DNA of 64,000 bases from Hymenobacter cheonanensis. Lineage in GTDB: Bacteria; Bacteroidota; Bacteroidia; Cytophagales; Hymenobacteraceae. Within the stretch, counting starts at the first letter, position 1; every line of letters starts with the position of its first letter. Below are positions 1 to 10,760 of the stretch, one piece after another. The DNA is taken from NCBI RefSeq assembly GCF_030581075.1, contig NZ_JAUQSW010000005.1, positions 1-64,000 on the forward strand, read 5' to 3'. The notes below the pieces were generated by a model. It ran no database searches. It worked only from the letters and a program-made list of their open reading frames with translations, and was not told the origin of the DNA. The position numbers were made by a program, and so were the translations under genes.

Positions 1-2629
<2,629 letters not shown>

Positions 2630-2676
2630 AAAAGCAAATATACCAGGCGGTCCCGTCCACCCCGCCACCCCGCCGC

Positions 2677-2684
2677 TACCTTTG
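2677..2684 (+). promoter_or_regulatory. Bacteroidota -7 promoter box (TACCTTTG)
   Basis: Exact match to the Bacteroidota primary-sigma -7 consensus TAnnTTTG, ending 27 bases before the ATG of the E1 gene at 2712. No clear -33 TTG is visible, so this rests on the -7 element and its position only. Confidence 0.45.
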
Positions 2685-2711
2685 CCGCTCCCAACCCGCC
2701 CCGAAAATTCC

Positions 2712-4691
2712 ATGATGTTCGACCGCAAAGACTACCCCAACGACCTGCTGCTGCGCCTCTACCGCGAGCTGCTGAAGCCGCGAATGATTGAAGAGAAAAT
2801 GCTGATTCTGCTGCGCCAGGGCAAGGTGAGCAAGTGGTTTTCGGGCATCGGGCAGGAGGCCATTTCGGTGGGTAGTACGCTGGCGCTGAACCCCGATGAG
2901 TACATTTTGCCGCTGCACCGCAACCTGGGCGTGTTTACGGGGCGCGGGGTGCCGCTGGGGCGCTTGTTTGCGCAGTGGCAGGGCAAGGCCACCGGCTACA
3001 CCAAGGGCCGCGACCGCTCGTTCCACTTCGGCACCAACGAGCACCACATCGTGGGCATGATTTCGCACCTCGGCCCCCAGCTGGCCGTGGCCGACGGCAT
3101 TGCCCTGGCCGATGTGCTCGACCAGAAACCGCGCGTCACGCTCACCTATTCGGGCGATGGCGGGGCTAGCGAGGGCGATTTTCACGAGGCCCTGAACGTG
3201 GCGGCGGTGTGGCAGCTGCCGGTCATCTTCCTCATCGAAAACAACGGCTACGGCCTCAGCACGCCCAGCAACGAGCAGTTTCGCTTCAAGTCATTCGTCG
3301 ACAAAGGCCCCGCCTACGGCATGGAGGCCGTGCAGATTGACGGCAACAACGTGCTGGAGGTCTACGACAAAATCAATACCCTTGCCCAGGACCTGCGCCA
3401 AAATCCGCGCCCGGTGCTGGTCGAGGCCCTTACCTTCCGCATGCGCGGCCACGAGGAGGCGAGCGGCACCAAGTACGTGCCCGCCGAGCTGATGCAGGAG
3501 TGGGCCACCAAAGACCCGGTCGAAAACTACGAAAAGTGGCTGCTGGCCGAGGGCATTCTCAGCGAAACGGCCAGGGTGCAAATCCGCGAAAGCATCAGGC
3601 AGGAGATAGACAAAGGCTGGCAGGAAACCGAGGCCGCCCCCGCCCCGGTAGCCGATGCCGGCCAGGAGCTGGCCGATATGTATCAATCCTTTACGCCGCC
3701 AGTGGCTAGCCCCCCGGCCGATGGCCCGGCGCCGGAGAAGCGCTTTATCGACGCTATTCAGGAGGGGATGCGCCAGAGTATGCAGCGCTACCCCGAGTTA
3801 GTGCTCATGGGCCAGGACATTGCCGAGTACGGCGGCGTGTTCAAGATTACCGAAGGCTTCGTGGCCGAGTTTGGCAAGGGCCGCGTGCGCAACACGCCCT
3901 TGTGCGAGTCGGCCATTGTGGGCGCGGGCCTGGGCCTGAGTATTCGGGGCAAGAAGGCGATGGTGGAGATGCAGTTTGCCGATTTCGTGACCTGCGGCTT
4001 CAACCAGATTGTGAACAACCTGGCCAAGAGCCACTACCGCTGGGGCCAGAACGCCGACGTGGTGGTGCGCATGCCCACCGGCGCGGGCACGGCCGCCGGC
4101 CCCTTCCACAGCCAAAGCAACGAGGCGTGGTTTACACACGTGCCCGGCCTGAAAGTGGTGTACCCCAGCAACCCGCACGATGCCAAGGGCCTGCTCTGCG
4201 CCGCCTTCGAAGACCCTAACCCAGTGCTGTACTTCGAGCACAAGCTGCTCTACCGCTCGCTGAGCGGGCCGGTGCCCGAGGCGTACTACACCACGCCCAT
4301 CGGCCAGGCGGCGCTGGCCCAGGAGGGCGAGGAGGTCACCATCATCACCTACGGGCTAGGGGTGCACTGGGCCCTGAGCGCCTGCAGAGAGCTGGGCATC
4401 AGGGCCGATATTCTGGATTTGCGCACACTGTTGCCCTGGGATACCGAGGCCGTGGCGCGCTCGGTGCGCAAAAACGGCCGCGTGCTCATCCTGCACGAAG
4501 ACACCCTAACCGGCGGCCTGGGCGGCGAGATAGCGGCCTGGATTGCCGAAAACTGCTTTGCCAGCCTCGATGCGCCGGTGCGCCGCGTGGCCTCGCTCGA
4601 TACGGCCGTGCCCTTTGCGCCGCCGCTTGAGGCAGGGTTTTTGCCGCAGCAGCGCCTGCGCGAGCAGTTGCTGGCGCTGCGCAACTACTAG
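2712..4691 (+). CDS. Fused E1 alpha/beta subunit of a 2-oxoacid (branched-chain or pyruvate) dehydrogenase
   Basis: 659 residues joining both E1 halves of a thiamine-diphosphate 2-oxoacid dehydrogenase, which decarboxylates a 2-oxoacid and passes the acyl group to the E2 lipoyl domain. The alpha half (about 1-320) has the ThDP motif GDGGASEGDFHEAL near residue 148 followed by IENNGYG. The beta half (about 343-659) begins KRFIDAIQEGMRQSM and has the GQDIAEYGGVFK and CESAIVGAG blocks of E1 beta. A longer frame opens at 2595 but would overlap the start of the divergent methyltransferase; MMFDRKDYPND at 2712 fits the family and the -7 box. Single-chain E1 proteins are common in Bacteroidota. No E2 or E3 gene is adjacent, so the substrate stays open. 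Confidence 0.92.
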   Translation: MMFDRKDYPNDLLLRLYRELLKPRMIEEKMLILLRQGKVSKWFSGIGQEAISVGSTLALNPDEYILPLHRNLGVFTGRGVPLGRLFAQWQGKATGYTKGRDRSFHFGTNEHHIVGMISHLGPQLAVADGIALADVLDQKPRVTLTYSGDGGASEGDFHEALNVAAVWQLPVIFLIENNGYGLSTPSNEQFRFKSFVDKGPAYGMEAVQIDGNNVLEVYDKINTLAQDLRQNPRPVLVEALTFRMRGHEEASGTKYVPAELMQEWATKDPVENYEKWLLAEGILSETARVQIRESIRQEIDKGWQETEAAPAPVADAGQELADMYQSFTPPVASPPADGPAPEKRFIDAIQEGMRQSMQRYPELVLMGQDIAEYGGVFKITEGFVAEFGKGRVRNTPLCESAIVGAGLGLSIRGKKAMVEMQFADFVTCGFNQIVNNLAKSHYRWGQNADVVVRMPTGAGTAAGPFHSQSNEAWFTHVPGLKVVYPSNPHDAKGLLCAAFEDPNPVLYFEHKLLYRSLSGPVPEAYYTTPIGQAALAQEGEEVTIITYGLGVHWALSACRELGIRADILDLRTLLPWDTEAVARSVRKNGRVLILHEDTLTGGLGGEIAAWIAENCFASLDAPVRRVASLDTAVPFAPPLEAGFLPQQRLREQLLALRNY

Positions 4692-4757
4692 CCCCGCCCG
4701 GCGGCTAGTATCTTGCGGGTAGTCCAGCTCCGTATTCTTGTTGTGAAGTTTTTACCG

Positions 4758-5468
4758 ATGCTATTCTTTCGGGCGGCCCTGCCGCTGGTGCTGCTAGGGC
4801 TGCTCAGCGGCTGCGCGGTCTACGACTCCGTGTTTCACCCGCACCGGCTGCCCACGCCCAAAATGGACGCCGCCACCAAAGCCAAGGTGAAAGCGGCCGA
4901 AAAGGCCCGCCACAAAGGCTTGTCGCTGAAGGCAGCCGACGAGCCGGGCACCAGCGCTACCGCCACCGACGGCGGCGACCCCGCCGCGCCCTCCGTGGCC
5001 CCGGCCGGCACCGAGGAAAAGAAGAAAACCATGTCGTACAGCGACTTGCCCGAGGGCACCCGCATCAAGTACGACAAGCAGGGGCTGGTAAAAAAGAGCT
5101 TCCTCGACCGCGCGGCCCTCAACCGCCGCAAGCTGCACCACTACGATACCCGCCCCCTCACCCCGCGCGAGGCGAGCCGCGAAAACCGCAAGCTGCGCAA
5201 AAAGGGCCACACCGACCACAGCAAAGGCGCGCCATCCGACAAGGCCAAAAAGGAGCCGCTCGACCCCGCCCTCGACCCGGGCCCCGACCCCGGCCCGCCC
5301 CCCGCTAGCCCCGCCGCCCCCGCGCCGCCCGCCAAAAGCAAGCAGGCTGCCCCCAAGCCCGACCCCACGCAGCCCGCCCCGGCCCCTAAGCCGGAAAAAG
5401 CGAAGAAAAAGGCCAGCAAAGCGCCCGTACCTAAGCCCGACCCCACGCAGCCCGCGCCCGGCCAGTAG
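4758..5468 (+). CDS. Lys/Pro-rich lipoprotein of unknown function
   Basis: 236 residues. A hydrophobic signal ends in the lipobox LLSGC (Cys about residue 19), so it should be lipidated and exported. The mature part is strongly basic and low-complexity: Lys/Ala stretches, a central segment SYSDLPEGTRIKYDKQGLVKK that looks folded, and a Pro-rich tail in which PKPDPTQPAP occurs twice. ATG at 4758 is preferred over 4713 because it places the signal peptide at the N-terminus; a TATCTTG box lies at 4709-4715. The basic tail could bind peptidoglycan or nucleic acid, but that is speculation. No family recognised. Confidence 0.7.
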   Translation: MLFFRAALPLVLLGLLSGCAVYDSVFHPHRLPTPKMDAATKAKVKAAEKARHKGLSLKAADEPGTSATATDGGDPAAPSVAPAGTEEKKKTMSYSDLPEGTRIKYDKQGLVKKSFLDRAALNRRKLHHYDTRPLTPREASRENRKLRKKGHTDHSKGAPSDKAKKEPLDPALDPGPDPGPPPASPAAPAPPAKSKQAAPKPDPTQPAPAPKPEKAKKKASKAPVPKPDPTQPAPGQ

Positions 5469-5594
5469 CTTCCGGGCCGGGGCTGCCAGCCCCAAAACGA
5501 ACCCAAGCCCCGGCCAAGTAGTTAAAAGGCCTGGTGCGCTGGCCGCGCTAACTTGCCCGGTTTCTATTTTTTTGATTTTCACCAACTTATTAAT

Positions 5595-5948
5595 ATGGCT
5601 ACCCCCTGGATTCCGCTTACCCAGCCCGAGCAGCTGCACGATATCGTGCAGGAATCGCACGAGCACCCGGTGCTTATTTTCAAGCACAGCACCACCTGCT
5701 CTATCAGCGCGGCGGCTAAGGCCAAGGTCGAGCGCCAGTGGCCCGATGCTTCGCTGCCCGCCGATACTCCCATTTATTACCTCGATTTGCTGCGCTTCCG
5801 CCCCCTCTCGGGCCAGATTGCCGAAGAGTTTGGCGTGCAGCACCAGTCGCCGCAGCTGCTGCTCATCCAGGATGGCCAAGTGCGCTACCATGCCTCGCAC
5901 ATGGGCATCCGCCTCAGCGAGGCCGGCGAGGCGCTGGCTGCCAAATAA
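5595..5948 (+). CDS. ytxJ: YtxJ-type monothiol bacilliredoxin
   Basis: 117 residues with a thioredoxin-like fold pattern and the active-site segment HSTTCSIS (Cys35). Family knowledge: YtxJ is a bacilliredoxin candidate that removes bacillithiol from S-bacillithiolated proteins in the cytoplasm; Bacteroidota encode it widely. A second in-frame ATG at 5553 would add 14 residues with no counterpart in the family, so 5595 is chosen. It fits with the bacillithiol disulfide reductase YpdA at 21935. The gene stands alone, convergent with the DUF4142 gene, with a shared terminator after it. Confidence 0.85.
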   Translation: MATPWIPLTQPEQLHDIVQESHEHPVLIFKHSTTCSISAAAKAKVERQWPDASLPADTPIYYLDLLRFRPLSGQIAEEFGVQHQSPQLLLIQDGQVRYHASHMGIRLSEAGEALAAK

Positions 5949-5966
5949 GCCCTGGCACAAGGCCAT

Positions 5967-6003
5967 AAAAAGCCCCGACGCTACCTGGCGTTGGGGCTTT
6001 TTT
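5967..6003. terminator. Bidirectional hairpin terminator between ytxJ and DUF4142 gene
   Basis: Stem aaaaagccccgacgc (5967-5981) pairs with gcgttggggcttttt across a 6-base loop, with one G-T wobble. A-run on the left and T-run on the right suit both convergent genes. Confidence 0.8.
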
Positions 6004-6026
6004 ATGCTGGCCAACGCTAATGGGAT

Positions 6027-6623
6027 TTATTTTTTAGCGTCCACAGTGGGCTGAATCTTCTTCACCATTGCCAGGTGCATTTGCAGCGTGGGCAGCGTTT
6101 TAGCGGCCAACGCTTTCACTTCCGGGTCGCCGGCTTTGGTGCTAGCCTCCTGAAACTCTTTGATGTCTTCCTGGTGGTCGTCTACCATCTCGGACACGTA
6201 TTTCTGGTCCAGCTTCACGCCTTTCTCGGCGAGCACCTCGTCGTAAACCTTCTTCTGGTCGTCGCCGAGTGAGGCCGGTAGCTTGATGCCCTTCTTGGCC
6301 GCCAGTGCTTTCAGCTCGGCGTTGGCCTTGGTGTGGTCAGTCACCATTTGCTGGGCAAACTGCCTGGCCTCGGCCGTGGTAGCGCGCTGGGCCACTACCT
6401 TGCCCAACTCCACTTCGAGCATGCCGCCGCTGGCGGCCTTGGTCATAAACTCGGAGTCATATTCCTTGTCTTCGCGCACCGCGGCATTCTGGCCCCCGCC
6501 CCGGGTGGTGCTGTCGATTTTGGCTTCATTGGTTTGCTGGGCTTCCTTCACCGAGTCGGAAGACGAGTTGCAGCTGGCGGCCCCTAGCAACAGGGCGGCC
6601 AGTGTAAGCTGGCTGATTTTCAT
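6027..6623 (-). CDS. DUF4142 lipoprotein (copy 1)
   Basis: 198 residues from MKISQLTLAALLL, with lipobox GAASC at about residue 18, a Ser/Gln/Thr-rich linker, then a helical DUF4142 domain (about 60-195) with the recurring QRATTAEARQFAQQMVTDH and SEMVDDHQEDIKEF segments. The domain is a ferritin-like helical bundle known from many Bacteroidota and Proteobacteria envelope proteins of unknown activity. An upstream in-frame start at 6650 would bury the signal peptide. It lies next to a paralogue at 6702-7358, with a terminator between them. Confidence 0.85.
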   Translation of the reverse strand: MKISQLTLAALLLGAASCNSSSDSVKEAQQTNEAKIDSTTRGGGQNAAVREDKEYDSEFMTKAASGGMLEVELGKVVAQRATTAEARQFAQQMVTDHTKANAELKALAAKKGIKLPASLGDDQKKVYDEVLAEKGVKLDQKYVSEMVDDHQEDIKEFQEASTKAGDPEVKALAAKTLPTLQMHLAMVKKIQPTVDAKK

Positions 6624-6639
6624 GGAAAGGATACAATAA

Positions 6640-6673
6640 AAGGGCAGCATCTTATACGTAAGATACTGCCCTT
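6640..6673 (-). terminator. Hairpin terminator between the two DUF4142 genes
   Basis: A 15-bp stem (6640-6654 with 6659-6673, one G-U pair) around a 4-base loop. Read on the minus strand it is followed by TTTTATTG, so it should end the upstream DUF4142 transcript and separate the paralogues. Confidence 0.65.
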
Positions 6674-6701
6674 CTGGCTACTTAAGTAAGAAGCCGACTA
6701 C

Positions 6702-7358
6702 TTACATTTTCATGTTGGCGTCGTTGCTAGCCATTTGCAGGTGGCTTTCTACCACGGGCAAGGTCTTGGTGATAAAACCCTGGATGGCCGGGTCTTTGGT
6801 CATCGTTTGGTGCGCGGCCATGGTGTTGGCCGTCTTCTGGTGGTCGGCCACCATCTGGCTGATGTATTTCTGCTCAAAGGCCTTGCCCGACAGCTTTTCC
6901 ATGGCTGGGGCCATTGCCTTGTGGTCGGCATCCATGTCGGTAGGCAGCGTCACGCCTTTTTTGGCGGCTATCTGCTTAAGGTCGGCCGTGCTCTTGGTGT
7001 GGTCGGCTATCATCTTGTTGGCCATTTCTTTGGCTGCGCCGGTCACACCTTTGGCCAGTGCCATTTTGCTCTGCTGAATCTCGTTCTGGTCAGAGTGCGC
7101 GGCCGTCATCATAAACTCAGCATCGGTAGCATGCGGGCCAGTGGGGCCGTTGGGGTCAGCCTTGCCGGTGCCGGCGGGGGCCTGCGCGGCCATCGACGAG
7201 CTGCTGTCGCCGGCGGCCGGCGTAGTAGAAGCCGACGTCGAGTCGGTGGCCGAGGTGCCGCCGGCCGTGGTGGTGGTAGTGCTGGTATCAGTATTGGAGC
7301 CGCACGAGCTAAGGGTGAGCAGACAGGCGGCGAAGAGGGGCAAAGAAGCGCGAAGCAT
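6702..7358 (-). CDS. DUF4142 lipoprotein (copy 2)
   Basis: 218 residues. Signal MLRASLPLFAACLLTLSSC with Cys19 as lipidation site, then a low-complexity Thr/Ser/Ala/Gly linker (about 20-75) and a DUF4142 helical bundle. The domain repeats the layout of copy 1: KEMANKMIADHTKSTADLK and KYISQMVADHQKTANTMAAH align with its HTK and DHQ blocks. The pair arose by duplication and has diverged strongly outside these blocks. The function of DUF4142 is unknown; envelope location follows from the lipobox. Confidence 0.85.
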   Translation of the reverse strand: MLRASLPLFAACLLTLSSCGSNTDTSTTTTTAGGTSATDSTSASTTPAAGDSSSSMAAQAPAGTGKADPNGPTGPHATDAEFMMTAAHSDQNEIQQSKMALAKGVTGAAKEMANKMIADHTKSTADLKQIAAKKGVTLPTDMDADHKAMAPAMEKLSGKAFEQKYISQMVADHQKTANTMAAHQTMTKDPAIQGFITKTLPVVESHLQMASNDANMKM

Positions 7359-7564
7359 GGGCTGGGGGAGGGGAAAAGGGAATGGTATGAGGTCCTTGAT
7401 TACGAGGGTTTTAGTTAAAAGTTAGGGTAATTTATAAGGCCTTGATTGCTAGTTTGGCACGCGGTGCTGCTGTTCAGGACAAATTTTTACAGGGCCTGTT
7501 AAACCTCCCGTTGGCTTCGCACTCTCAGCTACCATAACACCTCACTTTCTTTTACCTTCCTGCC

Positions 7565-8416
7565 ATGCGCTACGCTACTCCCCTCCGCACCCTCGCCTAC
7601 GCTGCCCTGGCTAGCGGGCTGCTTTTCACCGCCAGCTGCCAGCGCGCCGATGTGGTGGCCGACGACCTGACCTCGGCCGAAGACCAGGGCCAGGGCGACG
7701 AAGAAAATGCCGCCACCGCCGACCTCGTGGAGGCCGCCTCTCCGCAGGATGTTACGGCCTCGGCTAGCCCGTCTATCGTGGGCGCGGCCGAGCTGCGCAG
7801 CCTCACTGCCGGTTGCTTCACGCGCACCTACGATGCCGCCACGCGCACGCTAACCCTCGATTTTGGGCCTACCAACTGCCTGTGCGCCGATGGCCGCTAC
7901 CGCCGGGGCCAAATCACGGCCGTGTTTAGCGGGCCTTACCGCCAGGCCGGGGCGGTAGTCACCATCAACCGCACCAACTATTTTGTGAACGACAACCAGC
8001 ACCTGGGCACGCGCGTCATCACTAACTTGGGCAGCGGCTCGTTCGACCTGAGCGTGCAAAACGCCAGCATCATCTTCGCCAATAATGGCGGCACCACGGC
8101 GTGGTCGTCGCAGCGGCGCTACACGCGCACGGCTGGCTTCGGCACCCCGTCCATCCTCGACGATGCGTACAGCATTACCGGCTCGCTCACTGGCACCAAC
8201 CGCCGCAGCGTTACCTACACGGCCACCATCCAGAGCCCGCTCATCAAGAAGTTTGCCTTGGGCTGCGCCCGGCATTTTGTGGCCGGTACCATCGAGGTCA
8301 CCAACTCGAAGTCGCAGGCCATGCTCATCAACTACGACCCTAGCGGCACCGCCGCCTGCGACAATATTGCCACCGTGACCATAAACGGCCACACTCGCAC
8401 CATTTATCTCAAATAA
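7565..8416 (+). CDS. Lipoprotein of unknown function with predicted beta-rich domain
   Basis: 283 residues. Signal and lipobox LLFTASC (Cys26), an acidic linker (about 27-75), then a long Thr/Ser/Tyr/Asn-rich domain with alternating hydrophobic residues typical of beta sandwich folds. Four later Cys (CFTRTYD, CLCADGRY, GCARHF, ACDN) could form disulfides in the periplasm or outside. No family recognised by name; similar proteins are frequent in Bacteroidota envelopes. TACCTTC lies 6 bases before the ATG. Its stop codon is the first triplet of the 50-bp inverted-repeat arm at 8414. Confidence 0.7.
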   Translation: MRYATPLRTLAYAALASGLLFTASCQRADVVADDLTSAEDQGQGDEENAATADLVEAASPQDVTASASPSIVGAAELRSLTAGCFTRTYDAATRTLTLDFGPTNCLCADGRYRRGQITAVFSGPYRQAGAVVTINRTNYFVNDNQHLGTRVITNLGSGSFDLSVQNASIIFANNGGTTAWSSQRRYTRTAGFGTPSILDDAYSITGSLTGTNRRSVTYTATIQSPLIKKFALGCARHFVAGTIEVTNSKSQAMLINYDPSGTAACDNIATVTINGHTRTIYLK

Positions 8417-8463
8417 ATCACGGATTACCCGGATTTTAGCGGATTACGCGGATTTTGTGGACG
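8414..8463 (+). repeat. Inverted repeat family A, left arm
   Basis: 50-bp arm that is a perfect reverse complement of 8622-8671. It is built from two tandem imperfect copies of a unit like CGGATTACGCGGATTTT. It starts at the stop codon of the upstream lipoprotein gene. No transposase lies between the arms. Confidence 0.9.
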
Positions 8464-8542
8464 TCTCCCGCGAGGCTCTTTACTTATTGACTGCTTAACT
8501 GCCCTTCCCGCTCGTTATTTATTCGTAAGCTTACCTTAAGCA

Positions 8543-8572
8543 AAAAGGGCCACTCAAGCGAGTGACCCTTTT
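8543..8572. terminator. Hairpin terminator inside the family A repeat pair
   Basis: aaaagggccact (8543-8554) pairs with agtgaccctttt (8561-8572) with one mismatch, flanked by A and T runs, suiting both the upstream lipoprotein gene and convergent ispD. Confidence 0.65.
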
Positions 8573-8621
8573 CGTTTCTTACTTGCTCGCCCGGCAAGCC
8601 CATTGAGCCTGCAAGGCACAC

Positions 8622-8671
8622 CGTCCACAAAATCCGCGTAATCCGCTAAAATCCGGGTAATCCGTGATTTA
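8622..8671 (-). repeat. Inverted repeat family A, right arm (overlaps ispD 3' end)
   Basis: Perfect reverse complement of 8414-8463. Bases 8646-8671 are also the last codons and stop of ispD, so the final residues NHGLPGF of the protein are repeat-derived. Confidence 0.9.
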
Positions 8672-9374
8672 GGAGCGCCTCGGCCAGCAGCAGGTCTTCG
8701 GGCGTGGTAATTTTGAGGTTGCGGTAGTCGCCCTCCACCAGCTGCACGGGGTGCAGGTCATCGACCACGCTGGCGTCGTCGGTGAAGGTGGGCAGCTCGG
8801 GCAGGCGGTAGGCGCGGCGCAGCAGGGCCAGGTCAAAGGATTGGGGCGTTTGCATCAGGCGCAGGCGCCGCCGGTCGAGCGGCGACGAGCCGGCCGCCCC
8901 CAGCAGGCGCACCGAGTCTTTGGGCGGCACAGCGGCGGCCGCCGCGCCGTGCGTGGCCGCGGCTTGGTAGGCTGCCTCAATTACGGCCTGCGGCACCAGG
9001 GGGCGCACACCATCGTGCACGGCCACAAGGGCCCCAGGGGGGGCCTCGGCGGGCAGCGCGGCCAGCCCCGCCTTCACCGAGGCCCAGCGCGTGGCCCCGC
9101 CGGCCACTAGGGTATGCGTAATCGTAACGCCATGCTCTGCCGCCAGCTGCTGCCAAAAGGCGAGTTGGTCGAAGGGCAGCACCACCACCAGCTGCGCCAC
9201 CCCTAGCGCGGGCTCGGCAAAGCGCCGCAGCGTGTGCAATAGCACCGGCTCGCCGCGCAGCAAGAGAAACTGCTTGGGGCGGTCGGCGCCCATGCGCAGG
9301 CCGCTGCCACCCGCCACGATAATGGCATAGCGGGCAGATAATGAAGTGGGTGCAGAAACAGAAGCGTCTGTCAT
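8646..9374 (-). CDS. ispD: 2-C-methyl-D-erythritol 4-phosphate cytidylyltransferase
   Basis: 242 residues. Third enzyme of the MEP isoprenoid pathway: joins CTP and methylerythritol phosphate to CDP-methylerythritol. The nucleotide-binding motif VAGGSGLRMGADRPKQF sits near residue 20, with VHDGVRPLV and TPQSFDLALLRRAY further on, all typical of IspD. Its ends are unusual: the ATG lies inside the family B repeat arm (9365-9409), and the last seven residues and the stop lie inside the family A arm. Without the repeat-derived start the family-like sequence begins at SARYAIIVAGG with no nearby ATG. It supplies isoprenoid precursors, of which the GGGP synthase at 26189 is one user. Confidence 0.95.
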   Translation of the reverse strand: MTDASVSAPTSLSARYAIIVAGGSGLRMGADRPKQFLLLRGEPVLLHTLRRFAEPALGVAQLVVVLPFDQLAFWQQLAAEHGVTITHTLVAGGATRWASVKAGLAALPAEAPPGALVAVHDGVRPLVPQAVIEAAYQAAATHGAAAAAVPPKDSVRLLGAAGSSPLDRRRLRLMQTPQSFDLALLRRAYRLPELPTFTDDASVVDDLHPVQLVEGDYRNLKITTPEDLLLAEALLNHGLPGF

Positions 9375-9409
9375 TGCGAGCGTAACGAAGTGAAGCGTGG
9401 CAATCTTTC
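9365..9409 (+). repeat. Inverted repeat family B, left arm (carries ispD start codon)
   Basis: 45-bp arm beginning CGTCTGTCATTGCGAGCG, the reverse complement of 9451-9495 with two differences, both of which keep G-U pairing in RNA. The complement of CAT at 9372-9374 is the ispD ATG. Confidence 0.88.
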
Positions 9410-9450
9410 CTCCCCGCTAGGGTTTGTAATCCAATGATAAGGACGACAAG

Positions 9451-9495
9451 GAAAGATTGCCGCGCTTCACTTCGTTGCGCTCGCAATGACAGACG
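9451..9495 (-). repeat. Inverted repeat family B, right arm
   Basis: Partner of 9365-9409 across a 41-bp spacer, lying between ispD and the end of queA. No open frame or transposase is present in the spacer. Confidence 0.88.
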
Positions 9496-9519
9496 TTTTA
9501 CTACGCTGCCTAACCTGCT

Positions 9520-10575
9520 TTACAAAATCAGCATCGCGTCGCCAAAGGCGAAGAAGCGGTACTTTTCCTTGATGGCTTCCTGGTAGGCTTCCATCAGCAG
9601 CTTGTAGCCGGCAAAGGCCGAGGCCATCATCACCAATGTGCTTTCGGGCAGGTGGAAGTTGGTAAGCAGCGAGTTAGCTATTTTAAACTCGTAGGGCGGA
9701 TAGATAAATTTATCGTTCCAGCCCGAAGTTACCTTGATGCGGCTATTGGCCGATACCGAGGCGTCGAGGGCCCGCATGGTGGTGGTGCCGATGGCACACA
9801 CCTGCTTTTTGGCGTCCATGGCTTTGTTGACCACCCGCACCGCATCGGCATTCACGAAGAACTGCTCCGAGTCCATTTTGTGCTTGGTGAGGTCTTCCAC
9901 ATCCACGTTGCGGTAGGTGCCCAGGCCCACGTGCAGCGTCACGTAGGCTTTCTCAACGCCCTTGATTTCCATGCGCTTCATCACCTCGCGCGAGAAGTGC
10001 AGGCCGGCGCTAGGGGCTGCCACGGCCCCGATGTTCTCGGCGAAAATGGTCTGGTAGCGCTCCTTGTCGGCGGGCTCGGTTTCGCGCTTCAGCACGTCTT
10101 TGGGCACGGGCGTTTCGCCCAGTTCGTAGAGCGCCTTACGGAATTCCTCGTCGGTGCCATCAAACAAAAACTTGATGGTGCGGCCGCGCGAAGTAGTGTT
10201 ATCAATGACCTCGGCCACGATGTCGGACTCGCCAAAGTAGAGTTTGTTGCCCACCCGTATTTTACGGGCCGGGTCTACCAGCACGTCCCAGAGGCGGCCT
10301 TCTTTATTCAGCTCACGCAGCAGGAAAACCTCAATCTGGGCACCAGTGCGCTCTTTTTGCCCGTACATGCGGGCCGGAAATACTTTCGTGTCGTTGAAAA
10401 CGAAGACATCACCTTCCACGAAATAGTCCAGAATATCTTTGAACATCTTGTGCTCAATCTGGCCGGTAGCGCGGTGTACCACCATCAGGCGCGATTCGTC
10501 GCGGTGGCGGGCAGGGTGACTGGCAATCAGCTCTTCGGGGAGTTCGAACTTGAACTCATGCAGTTTCATCGCCAT
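9520..10575 (-). CDS. queA: S-adenosylmethionine:tRNA ribosyltransferase-isomerase
   Basis: 351 residues. QueA transfers and isomerises the ribosyl part of SAM onto preQ1-modified tRNA to give epoxyqueuosine. The N-terminus [19 protein letters not shown], the [12 protein letters not shown] block, and the [10 protein letters not shown] and [13 protein letters not shown] segments (here [11 protein letters not shown]) are diagnostic, and the C-terminus has [12 protein letters not shown]. Length equals the family norm. MAMKLHEF at 10575 or MKLHEF two codons later are both possible starts; a perfect -7 box lies about 41 bases upstream. Confidence 0.96.
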   Translation of the reverse strand: MAMKLHEFKFELPEELIASHPARHRDESRLMVVHRATGQIEHKMFKDILDYFVEGDVFVFNDTKVFPARMYGQKERTGAQIEVFLLRELNKEGRLWDVLVDPARKIRVGNKLYFGESDIVAEVIDNTTSRGRTIKFLFDGTDEEFRKALYELGETPVPKDVLKRETEPADKERYQTIFAENIGAVAAPSAGLHFSREVMKRMEIKGVEKAYVTLHVGLGTYRNVDVEDLTKHKMDSEQFFVNADAVRVVNKAMDAKKQVCAIGTTTMRALDASVSANSRIKVTSGWNDKFIYPPYEFKIANSLLTNFHLPESTLVMMASAFAGYKLLMEAYQEAIKEKYRFFAFGDAMLIL

Positions 10576-10616
10576 GATGGGCAGTACTAGGGGGAAGTTA
10601 CCGAAAATTCGGGGGG

Positions 10617-10624
10617 CAAAGGTA
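10617..10624 (-). promoter_or_regulatory. -7 promoter box for queA (TACCTTTG)
   Basis: Exact TAnnTTTG match on the minus strand, 41 bases before the queA ATG at 10575. No strong -33 element seen. Confidence 0.45.
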
Positions 10625-10760
10625 CGGCTTTGTTTTTAGATTGTTGATACGCTGCAAGGTTTACCAGGCCGCGCAGGCCAGAAATAACTCCGGGGCTGCT
10701 CCTTGGTTGCTGCCGGCCCGCACGGCCTGCCGTTATTTGGCCTCTCAAACCCCGCGTGCC

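Noticed and set aside
4794..6014. 406-codon minus-strand frame over lipoprotein and ytxJ
   Set aside because: Gly/Leu/Arg-rich with no motif, overlapping two supported genes.
8414..8671. Insertion sequence with terminal inverted repeats
   Set aside because: The 158-bp spacer has no transposase and contains a terminator; it is better seen as a pair of repeat elements.
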